In this document: positions 18,696-27,452 of the stretch, in pieces
How the letters are laid out: each line of letters opens with the position of its first letter
Position numbering within the stretch: the first letter of the stretch is position 1
Assembly: GCF_020514095.1 (NCBI RefSeq)
Contig: NZ_VTKY01000004.1
Span: 62,001 to 126,000 of the forward strand
Reading direction: 5' to 3'
DNA length: 64,000 nucleotides
Source: Synechococcus sp. MU1643
GTDB taxonomy: Bacteria > Cyanobacteriota > Cyanobacteriia > PCC-6307 > Cyanobiaceae
Notes under the pieces: model-generated
What the model was told of the DNA's origin: nothing
Databases searched by the model: none
The model's input: the letters and a program-made list of their open reading frames with translations, nothing else
Made by a program: the position numbers and the translations under genes

Positions 18696-19114
18696 GTTCA
18701 ACCCCCGCCCCCGTCACCCTCAAGCCGGACGTACGGCTGCCGCTGCTGGTGGTAGCCCTTGGCCTGGCGCTGTTGCCTCTGCCGCTGACCCCCTGGCCCA
18801 CGCTGGTGGTGACATTGTTCGGCTTGTTCCTGCTGATCCAGAGCGCAAGCCTGCGCTTGGAATTCAAGGAAGACGATCTGATCGTATGGCAGAACGGCCG
18901 CGAACTACGGCGCTTCCCCTACGACCAATGGCTGAGCTGGCGGCTGTTCGCCCCTGGGCTACCAGGCCTTTTCTATTTCCGCGAGACCCATAGCATTCAC
19001 TTTCTGCCGATCCTGTTCAGCCCCAAGGAGCTGAGGGAACAGCTGGAACTGCGGGTGGGAGCTCTGGAAGTACCGAAAGACGACCCGGAATACAACACAC
19101 GCAAAAGCGACTAG
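18692..19114 (+). CDS. DUF3119 family protein
   Basis: A 140-residue protein starting MSSTPAPVTLKPDVRLPLLV with two adjacent hydrophobic spans (about residues 15-50), followed by a PH-like soluble part (LRLEFKEDDLIVWQNGRELR, near residues 55-74) and a charged end. This matches the cyanobacterial DUF3119 family of unknown function. The start overlaps the mlaE stop (ATGA). The fixed order mlaE-DUF3119 hints at a membrane or lipid-related role, by inference only. Confidence 0.85.
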   Translation: MSSTPAPVTLKPDVRLPLLVVALGLALLPLPLTPWPTLVVTLFGLFLLIQSASLRLEFKEDDLIVWQNGRELRRFPYDQWLSWRLFAPGLPGLFYFRETHSIHFLPILFSPKELREQLELRVGALEVPKDDPEYNTRKSD

Positions 19115-19224
19115 TAGCACAATTTCGCGACGATTTCGTACAGATATCCATGCAATTTCGTGCACCTCTGTCGCAGTTGTGATGCCACCTGTTTTTCTGC
19201 GGTCTGGTCGGCTGGAATGGAGGG

Positions 19225-20220
19225 ATGGAGAGCACGGCAGCTGACGCAATGCCCGACGACACCGACCCGACCCCCCAGGCGCCTGAACCGAAGCAGGCCC
19301 CAGCAGAATCCAACGGCCAAACCATCACCGAATCTGCTTTAGCAGAAGCCAACCCCGTGCTGGAGCTAGCCCTCAAGGATCTGCAAGACCGCCGTGATGC
19401 ACTGCAGGCGGAGATCACCGCGCTGACCTCCCGCAAAGAGCAACTCGAGTCCGAACTCAAGGCCAACTTCGCCGGCCAGTCCGACGCCATCGCCCGCCGC
19501 GTAAAGGGCTTTCAGGAGTACCTAGGCGGCGCCCTACAGGACCTGGTGCAGAGCGTGGAAAACCTGGAGCTGGTGGTGCAGCCGATGGTGGTGCGGCCCT
19601 CCCCCCTTGATCAAGCTGCAGACAACACAGCTGCGCCGGAGAAGCCCGGTGAGATCACTCCGCCGCCAGTGGTGGCCGACACCTTCCGTCCCGACGAAGA
19701 GCTGATCCGCCAGACACTGGAGCGCTTCCTCAAGCAGCCCGACGTCTACGCCGACCCCTGGAATCTGAGGCGCAGCATCGATGCGCGCGATATGGCCCTG
19801 CTGGAGGACTGGTTCTTCAATCAAGGCGGACGCGGCGCCCAACCCAGCCGCAGCACCCGGCCACGCAACATTCTGGTGAGTGCAGCCCTGATCGCGGTGA
19901 TCGGCGAGCTCTACGGCGATCAATTCCAGTGCCTGGTGCTGGCCGGCGGCCCTGAACGGCTCGGCGAATGGCGGCGCGGGCTCCAGGATGCTCTCGGCCT
20001 AGGCCGGGAAGACTTCGGCCCCAGCAGCGGCATCGTGCTGTTCGAGCGACCAGAAGCCCTGGTAGAGCGAGCCGACCGGCTGGAGGAGCGGGGCGAGGTG
20101 CCGTTGATCCTGATCGATGCGGCCGAGCGCAGCATCTCCATTCCTGTGCTTCAGTTCCCCCTCTGGCTGGCCTTCGCAGCCGGACCAGGTGAACGCCTCG
20201 ACGACGACGACCTGCTGTGA
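19225..20220 (+). CDS. DUF3086 family protein with N-terminal coiled coil
   Basis: A 331-residue soluble protein. After a polar disordered start (about 40 residues) it has a long heptad-rich coiled coil (about residues 45-110), then a conserved C-terminal domain (about 150-325) with DTFRPDEELIRQTLERFLKQ and DPWNLRRS. This fits the cyanobacterial DUF3086 family; the function is unknown. The stop codon overlaps the GTG start of plsY, so the two are probably cotranslated. It is separated from DUF3119 by 110 bases, which contain short AT-rich promoter-like sequence. Confidence 0.85.
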   Translation: MESTAADAMPDDTDPTPQAPEPKQAPAESNGQTITESALAEANPVLELALKDLQDRRDALQAEITALTSRKEQLESELKANFAGQSDAIARRVKGFQEYLGGALQDLVQSVENLELVVQPMVVRPSPLDQAADNTAAPEKPGEITPPPVVADTFRPDEELIRQTLERFLKQPDVYADPWNLRRSIDARDMALLEDWFFNQGGRGAQPSRSTRPRNILVSAALIAVIGELYGDQFQCLVLAGGPERLGEWRRGLQDALGLGREDFGPSSGIVLFERPEALVERADRLEERGEVPLILIDAAERSISIPVLQFPLWLAFAAGPGERLDDDDLL

Positions 20221-20834
20221 TCCAAACAACCTTCACCTCACTGCTGCTCCTGGCCATCGGCTACCTGCTGGGAGCCATACCCAGCGGATACCTCGCAGGT
20301 CGCCTGCTCAAGGGCATCGACCTACGGGACTGCGGCTCCGGCAGCACCGGCGCCACCAACGTGCTGCGCAACGTGGGCAAGGGCCCAGCCCTGGTGGTTT
20401 TCCTAATTGATGTGGGCAAAGGCGCCCTGGCGGTGCTGCTAGCGAAGAGCGTTGGCTTGAACGACTGGCTGCAGGTGCTGGCGGGATGGTCGGCGCTGGC
20501 TGGCCACATCTGGCCGGTGTGGCTGAACTGGAAGGGCGGCAAGGCGGTAGCCACCGGCCTGGGCATGTTTCTAGGCCTGGCCTGGCCGGTGGGGCTGGCC
20601 TGCTTTGGCCTGTTCATGGCGGTGATCTCAATCTTCCGGATCGTGTCGCTGTCCAGCGTGGTGGCCGCCATCGGATTGCCGCTATTGATGCTGCTCTCAG
20701 GCGGCAGTAGCGCCTATGTGGTGGTGTCGTTGATGGCGAGCTTGATGGTTCTTTGGCGCCATCGCAGCAACATCGAACGGCTGCTGGCAGGCACTGAACC
20801 CAAGATCGGAGAGAAGACCAAGGGCCTGAGCTAA
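20217..20834 (+). CDS. plsY: Acyl-phosphate:glycerol-3-phosphate acyltransferase PlsY
   Basis: Integral membrane enzyme making lysophosphatidic acid, the first step of phospholipid synthesis. The protein has 205 residues and multiple hydrophobic spans. PlsY motif 1 appears as GSGSTGATNVLRNVGKGPAL (about residues 41-60), and motif 2 as GHIWPVWLNWKGGKAVATGLG-like sequence near residues 98-117. It starts at GTG overlapping the DUF3086 stop. The nearby mlaE-type permease suggests a membrane-lipid theme for the cluster. Confidence 0.95.
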   Translation: MIQTTFTSLLLLAIGYLLGAIPSGYLAGRLLKGIDLRDCGSGSTGATNVLRNVGKGPALVVFLIDVGKGALAVLLAKSVGLNDWLQVLAGWSALAGHIWPVWLNWKGGKAVATGLGMFLGLAWPVGLACFGLFMAVISIFRIVSLSSVVAAIGLPLLMLLSGGSSAYVVVSLMASLMVLWRHRSNIERLLAGTEPKIGEKTKGLS

Positions 20835-20838
20835 GCCC

Positions 20839-21597
20839 TTAAGCAACAGCGTCACCCAACCCAATGAGGCGCGTCGACTGAAGCTCCTTGCAACACAGTG
20901 CAAAAGCAGCGCTTGGGTCTGCGGCTTTGGTGATCGGCCGGCCGATCACAAGCTGGCTGGCGCCCGCTGTAATGGCCTCGGCGGGCCCCATCACCCGGGC
21001 CTGATCACCCACCGCAGCACCTTTGGGGCGAATGCCTGGTGTCACTAAGGCGAACGGTTCTGGGTGCTGCGCCCGCAATGCAGCAGCCTCCAAAGGTGAG
21101 CAGACGCAACCACCGATGCCAGCGGTCGCCGACAACTGCGCCAACGCCCGCACCCGTCCGGCGATGGCCTGGGTGATGGCGAGTTCCCGTTGCAATTGAT
21201 GCTCCTCCCAGCTGGTAAGCACCGTCACCGCCAACAGGGTGGGGGTGGGTTGACCAGCACGTTGGGCACCGTCCACCGCCGCGGCCTCGGCTGCCTTGAG
21301 TGCTTCGCTGCCGGCGCAGGCATGCACCGTGATCAGTTCGGCCCCCAGCGCCGCTGCCCGCTGGCAGGCGCCTGCCATGGTGGCGGGGATATCGTGAAAT
21401 TTAAGGTCGAGAAACACCCGCAGCCCCTGCGCGCGCAATTGACCCACTACCTCAGGCCCTGCCTGCACGAACAGCTCCAGGCCTACCTTCACCCAGCGGA
21501 GCCCCTCCACTTGGTTCGTAAAGCGCAGCGCTTGCTCTTGCACCATGCCATCGAGCGCCACGATGATCCGATCGGCAGGATGCAGGTTCTCCATCAA
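20839..21597 (-). CDS. pyrF: Orotidine-5'-phosphate decarboxylase
   Basis: Final step of UMP synthesis. The 252-residue TIM-barrel protein begins [18 protein letters not shown]; either of the two Met codons can start it. The active-site motif is [11 protein letters not shown] (near residues 63-73), and the phosphate loop region reads VTPGIRPKG near 187-195. It overlaps the tyrS stop codon at its start by a few bases and converges on plsY with a gap of only four bases, so transcription from both sides meets here. Confidence 0.95.
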   Translation of the reverse strand: MMENLHPADRIIVALDGMVQEQALRFTNQVEGLRWVKVGLELFVQAGPEVVGQLRAQGLRVFLDLKFHDIPATMAGACQRAAALGAELITVHACAGSEALKAAEAAAVDGAQRAGQPTPTLLAVTVLTSWEEHQLQRELAITQAIAGRVRALAQLSATAGIGGCVCSPLEAAALRAQHPEPFALVTPGIRPKGAAVGDQARVMGPAEAITAGASQLVIGRPITKAADPSAAFALCCKELQSTRLIGLGDAVA

Positions 21598-22856
21598 GCA
21601 ACAAGCCTCCGGAAGGTCTTCTTGCCCAGCTGCAGCACCTTGCCCTCCAGTTCCGCCGCTGAGGCGAACTCCCGGTTGGGGTCAATGATCTTCTCCCCCT
21701 CCAGGCGCGCAGCACCACCTTTGATTTGGCGGCGAGCCTCACTGCTGCTGGCGCAGATCCCCACAGCACTGAACAGATAAAAGGCCTTGGCCGGAAAGTT
21801 CACCTCTGCCAGGGAGGCCTCGGGCACATCCGCGGCGGCATCACCGCTTCCTCCCACCAGGGTAGCGGCATCCCTCTGGGCCTTTTGCGCCGCTGCCAGT
21901 CCATGGCGGCTGGCGGTCACCACCAGGGCCATCACCTTCTGCTTCTCGCGCGGGTTCTCCGGCAACGAAGCGAGATCTAGGTCGGTCAACAACATGACGT
22001 AGTCATCGATCGCCCCATCGCCAACCTTCTCCAGCTTGGAGTACATCGAGAGCGGATCTTCCTCCAAGCCCACCACGTTACCGAGGCTCTTGCTCATCTT
22101 CTGCACCCCGTCGAGACCCACCAGGATCGGCAGCAGTAGGCCGAACTGGGTGCCCTTGTTGAAGTGGCGCTGCAGATCGCGGCCCATGGCCACGTTGAAT
22201 TTCTGGTCGGTGCCGCCCAGCTCTACATCAGCGTTCACCGCCACCGAGTCGTAGCCCTGCAGCAGCGGATAAAGAAATTCGTGCAGGGCAATCGGAGTGC
22301 CGCTGCCGTAGCGCTTGGAGAAGTCATCCTTGGCCAGCATCTGGCCCACAGTGCCGTTGCCGAGCAGGCCGATCACTGCCGGCAGGTCCATGCCCTCCAA
22401 CCACTCGGAGTTGTAACGCACCTCCAACCGGCCAGGGGTCTCGAAATCGAGCAGCGCGGTTTTCTTGGGCTGGTCCTGCCCCAACTGGCGCAGGTAGGTG
22501 GAGGCGTTGGCGGCCACCTGCTCTTTGCTGAGCGGCACCCGCGTGGCGCTCTTGCCGGTGGGATCCCCGATCCGGGCGGTGAAGTCACCGATGATCAGCA
22601 CCGCCGTGTGGCCCGCGTCCTGGAAGGCCCGCAACTTGCGGAACAGGATGCTGTGACCCAAATGAATGTTGCTGCCAGTGGGGTCGATGCCCAGCTTCAC
22701 CCGCAGCGGACGCCCTTCCTTTTCGGCGTGGGCCAACCGGGCCGCCAAGGCCTGATCCGCATCACTGGGTTCTCCGGCCGGGAACAGGTCGGCCATGCCC
22801 CGGGACAGCCAATCAGGCAAAGACGGGGTGGAGTCCGGCATGGGGAGACGCAACAA
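21594..22856 (-). CDS. tyrS: Tyrosyl-tRNA synthetase
   Basis: Class Ic aminoacyl-tRNA synthetase charging tRNA-Tyr. The 420-residue protein has the HIGH-like motif HLGHS (near residue 72) in GSNIHLGHS, the KMSKS motif KMSKS near 263, and a C-terminal S4 RNA-binding domain (about residues 355-420, [18 protein letters not shown]). The layout matches the TyrZ-like group with HLGHS. An alternative start is the Met of MPDSTPSL, five codons in. The gene overlaps pyrF by four bases. Confidence 0.95.
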   Translation of the reverse strand: MLRLPMPDSTPSLPDWLSRGMADLFPAGEPSDADQALAARLAHAEKEGRPLRVKLGIDPTGSNIHLGHSILFRKLRAFQDAGHTAVLIIGDFTARIGDPTGKSATRVPLSKEQVAANASTYLRQLGQDQPKKTALLDFETPGRLEVRYNSEWLEGMDLPAVIGLLGNGTVGQMLAKDDFSKRYGSGTPIALHEFLYPLLQGYDSVAVNADVELGGTDQKFNVAMGRDLQRHFNKGTQFGLLLPILVGLDGVQKMSKSLGNVVGLEEDPLSMYSKLEKVGDGAIDDYVMLLTDLDLASLPENPREKQKVMALVVTASRHGLAAAQKAQRDAATLVGGSGDAAADVPEASLAEVNFPAKAFYLFSAVGICASSSEARRQIKGGAARLEGEKIIDPNREFASAAELEGKVLQLGKKTFRRLVA

Positions 22857-22901
22857 GCGGGCTCAGGCGATCGTACGAGTGCTGGTTCAGCTCGGGCTGT
22901 T

Positions 22902-23231
22902 TCAGCTGGAGGGGGGCTGCTCGATCTGGGCCTTCATCCGCTCGAGTGTGGAGTTCATCTGCTCGAACATCTGCTCGGGGGTAATGCCGAACTGACTGAG
23001 CTGGGTGCGCAGCTGCTCCACGGTGAGCTTTGCCTGGAAATCCTCCGAGAGCTCGAAGCGCTTCATGAACACTCGGTAGCGGCCCATCAGCTCCTCCATC
23101 GTCTCGATGAATTTCTTCTTTCCCTCTCGATCGAACTTTCCGTACTCACTGCCCAGCTGCATCAGCTGCTGGTAGTCGCTGAACAGGCGCTTGGCTTCGT
23201 CCTGAACAATGTCGGAATCGAAGAAAGCCAT
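22902..23231 (-). CDS. DUF1825 family protein
   Basis: A 109-residue, mainly helical soluble protein starting MAFFDSDIVQDEAKRLFSDY and continuing with GKFDREGKKKFIETMEELM, which is the pattern of the cyanobacterial DUF1825 family. There are no membrane spans or cysteines. The function is not known; it is widely conserved among cyanobacteria and so probably housekeeping. It may be cotranscribed with tyrS, 45 bases downstream. A 17-base palindrome lies 22 bases upstream of its start. Confidence 0.9.
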   Translation of the reverse strand: MAFFDSDIVQDEAKRLFSDYQQLMQLGSEYGKFDREGKKKFIETMEELMGRYRVFMKRFELSEDFQAKLTVEQLRTQLSQFGITPEQMFEQMNSTLERMKAQIEQPPSS

Positions 23232-23252
23232 CGTCGGCGTTAATCACTGCTT

Positions 23253-23269
23253 TGGCAAAGTTTGCCAAG
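23253..23269. promoter_or_regulatory. 17-bp inverted repeat upstream of the DUF1825 gene
   Basis: TTGGCAAA-G-TTTGCCAA is a perfect 8-bp inverted repeat around one central base, placed 22 bases upstream of the DUF1825 start. Size and symmetry fit a dimeric repressor or activator site, and it is followed by no T run. The binding protein is unknown. Confidence 0.4.
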
Positions 23270-23404
23270 AATTCGCAACTGGCAACGGGGGTGATCGCCG
23301 CACCTTGCATTGGCCTGCACTGAAGCCTTTTGTACGGTCTTGCTGAACATCACCGCCCTCTGGCGGCATCCGATTCATGGTGAGATTCGGGCTGCCTACA
23401 GGAT

Positions 23405-24308
23405 GTGGACTTCACCCCTCAGCTGGCCGCGATGCGTGAGCTTCCTCAACGCCACCGGCCCTTGTTGAAGGGGCGTCGCATCGTGGTCGCCACCGCTGAT
23501 CGCCTCTTAATCAGCGGCCTGGTTCACAACCTCGCTGGCATCGGCTCCCTCGTGGGGGCCGCAAGCACCGAAGCGGAAACCCTCGCCTGCCTCAGCAGCA
23601 CGGCCGCTGATCTGCTGATCTGCAGCGACCAGCTCGAGCGCGCTCAGGGCCCCTCTCTGGTAGCAGCCGCCAAGGCACGCCAGCCCTCCCCGCGCTGCCT
23701 GATGTTGATTCAGCGCCCGTTGCTGAGCACAATTCACGCCGCAGCCAAGGCGCAATGCGAGGGGCTCTGCAGCCATGAGCGGATCGGCAAAGGCGGCCTG
23801 CTCAGCGTTCTGCGCGCCATGGAGAGCGATGGCAGCCACATGGAAAGGGTGATTGCCGGGGTGGCGAACCACGACCGCGGTTCAGGAAAAATCGACCATC
23901 CCCTCAGCGACGTGCTGAGCCTGCGGGGAAGAGGTGCTGCGCGGTCTTTGCAAGGGCCTCAGCAATCAGGAGATTGCCGATCAGCTGCACCTCTCTATCG
24001 AAACCACCAAACAATGCGTCACAGCACCGCTGCGCAAACTCAATGCCAAAAGCCGCAACCAGGCTGTGCTGATCGCATTTCAGCGCAACCTGGTGGATCC
24101 ACCGCTGCCGATTCCCCGCTGGACCCCCCTCACCCTGAAGGTCCATTCTGAGGCCAGTCCAAGGATCCTGACGTCATTGTCCAACGCGCCGCCACCGCAG
24201 CACTGGTGGTTCTCAGCGTCAGCAGCCTCGTTCAACAGGCAGGTTACGCCGCCAGCAAGCGCACCACAGCTTGGGTTTCAACCGCAGAAACCAATGCCCG
24301 CTGCCTGA
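23405..24308 (+). pseudogene. Frameshifted LuxR/NarL-type response regulator
   Basis: From the GTG at 23405 the frame encodes an atypical receiver-like domain (LLKGRRIVVATADRLLISGL, about residues 20-39, then LICSDQLE, PRCLMLIQRP and KIDHPLSDVLSLR). In a run of four G (23925-23928) the frame breaks. Removing one G continues as LREEVLRGLCKGLSNQEIAD in a LuxR-type helix-turn-helix domain, encoded one frame over, with QLHLSIETTKQCVTAPLRKL after it. The HTH also departs from the usual pattern near the recognition helix (TTKQCVTAP). I read this as a regulator inactivated by a one-base insertion, although a sequencing error or a programmed shift cannot be excluded. The shifted frame stays open to 24308; the original end probably lay near 24150. 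Confidence 0.78.
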
Positions 24309-24490
24309 TCGAAACCGAACTGATGAAATCCGCCCAGGCACAAGAAATCTCCAACCTCTTCTTGCTCAGCAAGAAGGTTGTTGACACTAACCGGGACGAG
24401 GTGAAAACCGCTTCCGGCTACGACGATCTAATGCTCAGTTACATCGACGAACAGGGGGGTTGCAAGGATCTCGTGCGAAAGCTGCGCTGA
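24206..24490 (+). CDS. Small exported hypothetical protein
   Basis: From GTG the protein has 94 residues. The frame is open back to 24152, and an ATT codon at 24176-24178 would add IVQRAATAAL, making a clean signal peptide ending near GYAASK. The mature part contains TAETNARCLIETELMKSAQA and two Cys (ARCLIE, GGCKDLV) and no recognised domain. It overlaps the tail of the broken regulator frame. Small secreted proteins of this style are frequent in marine Synechococcus; I cannot name a family. Confidence 0.6.
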   Translation: MVLSVSSLVQQAGYAASKRTTAWVSTAETNARCLIETELMKSAQAQEISNLFLLSKKVVDTNRDEVKTASGYDDLMLSYIDEQGGCKDLVRKLR

Positions 24491-24538
24491 CGAAGCCCCA
24501 GCACCCTCGTTAATGTCGGCCCATCTCTGCTGAGCCGC

Positions 24539-25108
24539 ATGCCCCGCAGCCACTGGTTAGATCCCCTAGCCAGGCGGGTGCTTCAGGCCACTGGGCAGCT
24601 GCCGGCGACAGCCCGTCCACCACAAGCTCTGCCATTACCGATCACCCCCGAGCCTCCCTCCTGGGTGATGGATGTGAATCGCGCCAGCCGCGATCAGTGG
24701 TTGCAACTGCCGGGCTGCAGTCAGGACACAGCCGATCTGATGGTGCGGCTGCAACAGGGGGGTGTGCAATTCGCCTGCGCCGATGATCTGTTCCGACTGC
24801 TAGAGCTGCCGAGCGATCTGAGCAAGCTCTGGACACCCCATCTCCTCTTCCAGTGGCACGGTGATGCTCCACAGCAGCCCCAGGCTGCTCCCCTCGACAT
24901 CAACAACGCCAGCGCCGATCAGCTGACTCTGCTCGGCTGGCCGGAACAACGACTGGCCAACCTGATGCGGGAGCGCCGACGGGCCGGTTTCAAGAACCTG
25001 GCTGATCTGCAAGAGCGACTCTGCCTACCCGCCAGCAGCGTTGAAGCCCTGATCGGCCGGGTAAGTTTCGGAAGCCGACGCGCCGGGCCCAGCCTGCCGC
25101 TGCACTGA
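24539..25108 (+). CDS. Helix-hairpin-helix (ComEA-like) protein
   Basis: A 189-residue protein with two helix-hairpin-helix repeats of the DNA-binding type: VNRASRDQWLQLPGCSQD (about residues 45-62) and INNASADQLTLLGWPEQRLA (about 121-140), the latter followed by RRRAGFKNLADLQERL. ComEA-type HhH repeats bind DNA without sequence specificity. There is no obvious signal peptide, so this is probably cytoplasmic and not a competence receptor. The last base is shared with the start of the next gene (TGATG). Confidence 0.8.
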   Translation: MPRSHWLDPLARRVLQATGQLPATARPPQALPLPITPEPPSWVMDVNRASRDQWLQLPGCSQDTADLMVRLQQGGVQFACADDLFRLLELPSDLSKLWTPHLLFQWHGDAPQQPQAAPLDINNASADQLTLLGWPEQRLANLMRERRRAGFKNLADLQERLCLPASSVEALIGRVSFGSRRAGPSLPLH

Positions 25109-25680
25109 TGCAGGGGGATCTGTTCTCCACCGGCACACTGGCCTTCAGCAACGGGCCTGACCTGCCCCTGCAACGGGAGCAGCTGCTCGCCTGGCAGGAG
25201 CGTCTGCATGCCCATCAGGCGCCGCTATTCCGCGGGAAGAGCGCCGAAGCAACCCAAGGGGATCTATTCGGTTCCGACCCCGATGACGCTGCTGCGGCCA
25301 TCGATCCGCTGGCCCTGACACCCCTGACGATGAGTTTCTGGCGCTGGCCGGAACCCTCCCATCGCGGAGCAGCGATCTACCTGGTGATGGACAGGCCAAC
25401 CCAGCTGGAGCACCCGCTTCTGCTTTATGTGGGCGAAACCCTTGCCGCCGAGCGCCGCTGGAAAGGCGATCACGACTGCAAGGCCTACCTAGCCGCCTAC
25501 AGCGAAGCCCTGCAGCGCTGTGAGCTCAGCGCTCAGCTGAGCATCCGCTTCAGCTGCGATGTGCCCCGGGCCACCCGGGCCCGGCGAGCCTTAGAACAAC
25601 AGCTGATCCAACGCTGGTGGCCGCCATTTAACAAGGAAACCCGCCAACGCTGGGCCACCCCCTTCACCGCAGAGCTCTAA
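25108..25680 (+). CDS. GIY-YIG nuclease-like protein
   Basis: A 190-residue protein whose C-terminal half fits a GIY-YIG fold: AIYLVMD (near residue 90) stands for GIY, then LLLYVGETLAAERRWKGDHD (about 108-127) stands for YIG with the catalytic-type Arg region, and later RALEQQLIQRWWPPFNKE with Glu and Asn positions typical of the family. The N-terminus repeats QGDLF twice (residues 2-6 and about 50-54), an internal sequence echo. The coupling with the HhH gene (one shared base) suggests a DNA repair or processing pair, by inference. Confidence 0.75.
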   Translation: MQGDLFSTGTLAFSNGPDLPLQREQLLAWQERLHAHQAPLFRGKSAEATQGDLFGSDPDDAAAAIDPLALTPLTMSFWRWPEPSHRGAAIYLVMDRPTQLEHPLLLYVGETLAAERRWKGDHDCKAYLAAYSEALQRCELSAQLSIRFSCDVPRATRARRALEQQLIQRWWPPFNKETRQRWATPFTAEL

Positions 25681-25718
25681 GCCGAAGCCAGCACGCGGGA
25701 TCGCTACTCTCATCCTTT

Positions 25719-27203
25719 GTGATGCGTCCACCCATGCGCTTCTCCCTGTCCTCCACCGGCCTGCACGCGTGGAACGGCGATGTGCTGGCGGTGGGGCTGG
25801 CCCAGGGCGATGTTGATGCCATGGCAACAGCCCTGGAACAACGCTTTGCCGGCATCACCCATGCTCTCAAGCAGCAGGAGTTCAAAGGCAAGCTCGGGGA
25901 CCAGCTGGTGATCACGCCCCTGGGTGGGGGCCCGCAGCGCCTGGTGGTGCTGGGCCTGGGCGAGAGCGATGGAATCGATGCCGACCGCCTGCGCGGCGCC
26001 GCCGCCCGGGCTGCCAAGGCCGCCATCGGCTGTGAGGGCAACCTCGGCCTGCACTTGCCCTGGACAGGAACCGATGCAACAGAAGCCGCCCGCATTTGCG
26101 CTGAAGCGGTGCGGCTCTGCCTCTACAAAGACCAGCGCTTCTGCAAGGAGCCAGACCCGCGCCGGATCCCAGATGTGTTGGAGCTGATCGACCTCGATCC
26201 CGCCGCCGCCAGCGGCTTCACTGCGGTCAATGCCACCTGCGCCGGTGTGGAACTGGCCCGGGAGCTGGTGGCTGCCCCCCCGAACGTGATCACCCCAGCA
26301 GCCCTCGCAGACACGGCCGCTGGCATGGCCCGAGATCACGGCCTTGAGCTCAAGGTGCTCGAGCGCAGCGACTGTGAAGCCAAGGGTATGGGCGCCTTCC
26401 TGGCCGTAAGCCAGGGCTCCGATCTTCCCCCCAAGTTCATCCACCTGATCTATCGCCCCGAGGGCGAAGTGAAACGGCGCGTTGCCCTGGTGGGCAAAGG
26501 CCTCACCTTCGATTCCGGCGGTTACAACCTCAAGGTAGGGGCTGCCCAGATTGACATGATGAAGTTCGACATGGGCGGCAGTGCCGCTGTGCTCGGTGCC
26601 ATGCGCAGCATCGCTGAACTCAAGCCAGCCGGCGTTGAGGTGCACATGGTGGTGGCCTCCTGCGAAAACATGGTGAACGGCTCCGCTGTCCACCCCGGTG
26701 ACATCGTCACGGCCGCCAACGGAATGACGATCGAGATCAACAACACCGACGCCGAAGGCCGCCTCACCCTCGCCGATGCGCTGCTCTACGCCTGCGAGCA
26801 GAAGCCTGATGCCGTGGTGGATCTGGCCACCCTCACCGGAGCCTGCGTCATTGCCCTGGGTGATGAAATAGCCGGGCTTTGGTCAAACAATGACGACCTG
26901 GCGGATGCCCTCGATGCCGCTGCTCAGACAGGTGGTGAAGGCCTCTGGCGCATGCCACTGCGGCAGTCCTACAGGGATGGATTGAAGTCGTTGCTGGCCG
27001 ACATGAAGAACACCGGACCGCGGCCAGGCGGTTCGATCACAGCCGCCCTGTTCCTCAAGGAGTTCGTAGCCAAAGACACCGCTTGGGCCCACATCGACAT
27101 CGCCGGACCGGTCTGGAGCGACAAGGGCAAAGGGGTCAATCCCGCTGGTGCCACCGGCTACGGGGTGCGCACCCTGGTGAACTGGGTGCTGGCCCAGTCA
27201 TGA
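25719..27203 (+). CDS. pepA: Leucyl aminopeptidase (M17 family)
   Basis: Dinuclear-metal exopeptidase that trims N-terminal residues from peptides. The 494-residue protein has an N-terminal regulatory-type domain and a catalytic domain with VGKGLTFDSGGYNLK near residue 260 (metal ligands Lys and Asp) and the signature NTDAEGRLTLADAL near 340-353. The end GVRTLVNWVL is typical. The start is a GTG or the ATG next to it (MMRPPMRFSLS). Its stop overlaps the start of the next small gene by four bases (ATGA). Confidence 0.95.
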   Translation: MMRPPMRFSLSSTGLHAWNGDVLAVGLAQGDVDAMATALEQRFAGITHALKQQEFKGKLGDQLVITPLGGGPQRLVVLGLGESDGIDADRLRGAAARAAKAAIGCEGNLGLHLPWTGTDATEAARICAEAVRLCLYKDQRFCKEPDPRRIPDVLELIDLDPAAASGFTAVNATCAGVELARELVAAPPNVITPAALADTAAGMARDHGLELKVLERSDCEAKGMGAFLAVSQGSDLPPKFIHLIYRPEGEVKRRVALVGKGLTFDSGGYNLKVGAAQIDMMKFDMGGSAAVLGAMRSIAELKPAGVEVHMVVASCENMVNGSAVHPGDIVTAANGMTIEINNTDAEGRLTLADALLYACEQKPDAVVDLATLTGACVIALGDEIAGLWSNNDDLADALDAAAQTGGEGLWRMPLRQSYRDGLKSLLADMKNTGPRPGGSITAALFLKEFVAKDTAWAHIDIAGPVWSDKGKGVNPAGATGYGVRTLVNWVLAQS

Positions 27204-27436
27204 GCCGCTCCCCTGTGCGCTGGTACATCAAGGCCCAATTGGGGGTGCTTCTGCTCCCAGTAGGGCTCTGCCTATTCGGCGAAGCGGTGAGCCGCAAGGT
27301 GGTTCAGATGCTGGGCAAGGATGGAGGCCCCTGGTTCTGGTACGGAACTCTCAGCCTGATCTGCATCAACGCCGGAATCGGCTTGATGGTCGACAGCGGG
27401 CTGACCCGAGGTTTTCCGGGGCGACGTCAGGGCTAA
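27200..27436 (+). CDS. Small two-span membrane protein
   Basis: A 78-residue protein starting at the ATG within the pepA stop (ATGA). It has two hydrophobic spans, about residues 10-30 (IKAQLGVLLLPVGLCLFGEA) and 44-64 (WFWYGTLSLICINAGIGLMV), and a basic C-terminus (RGFPGRRQG). It has no motif I recognise. The coupling to pepA makes it likely to be a real gene; similar small membrane genes follow pepA in other marine Synechococcus, as far as I recall. Confidence 0.75.
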   Translation: MSRSPVRWYIKAQLGVLLLPVGLCLFGEAVSRKVVQMLGKDGGPWFWYGTLSLICINAGIGLMVDSGLTRGFPGRRQG

Positions 27437-27452
27437 TCGGGACGCGCCCAAT

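Noticed and set aside
22164-23243. 359-codon plus-strand frame opposite tyrS and DUF1825
   Set aside because: It is His/Gln/Leu-rich antisense translation across two clear genes.
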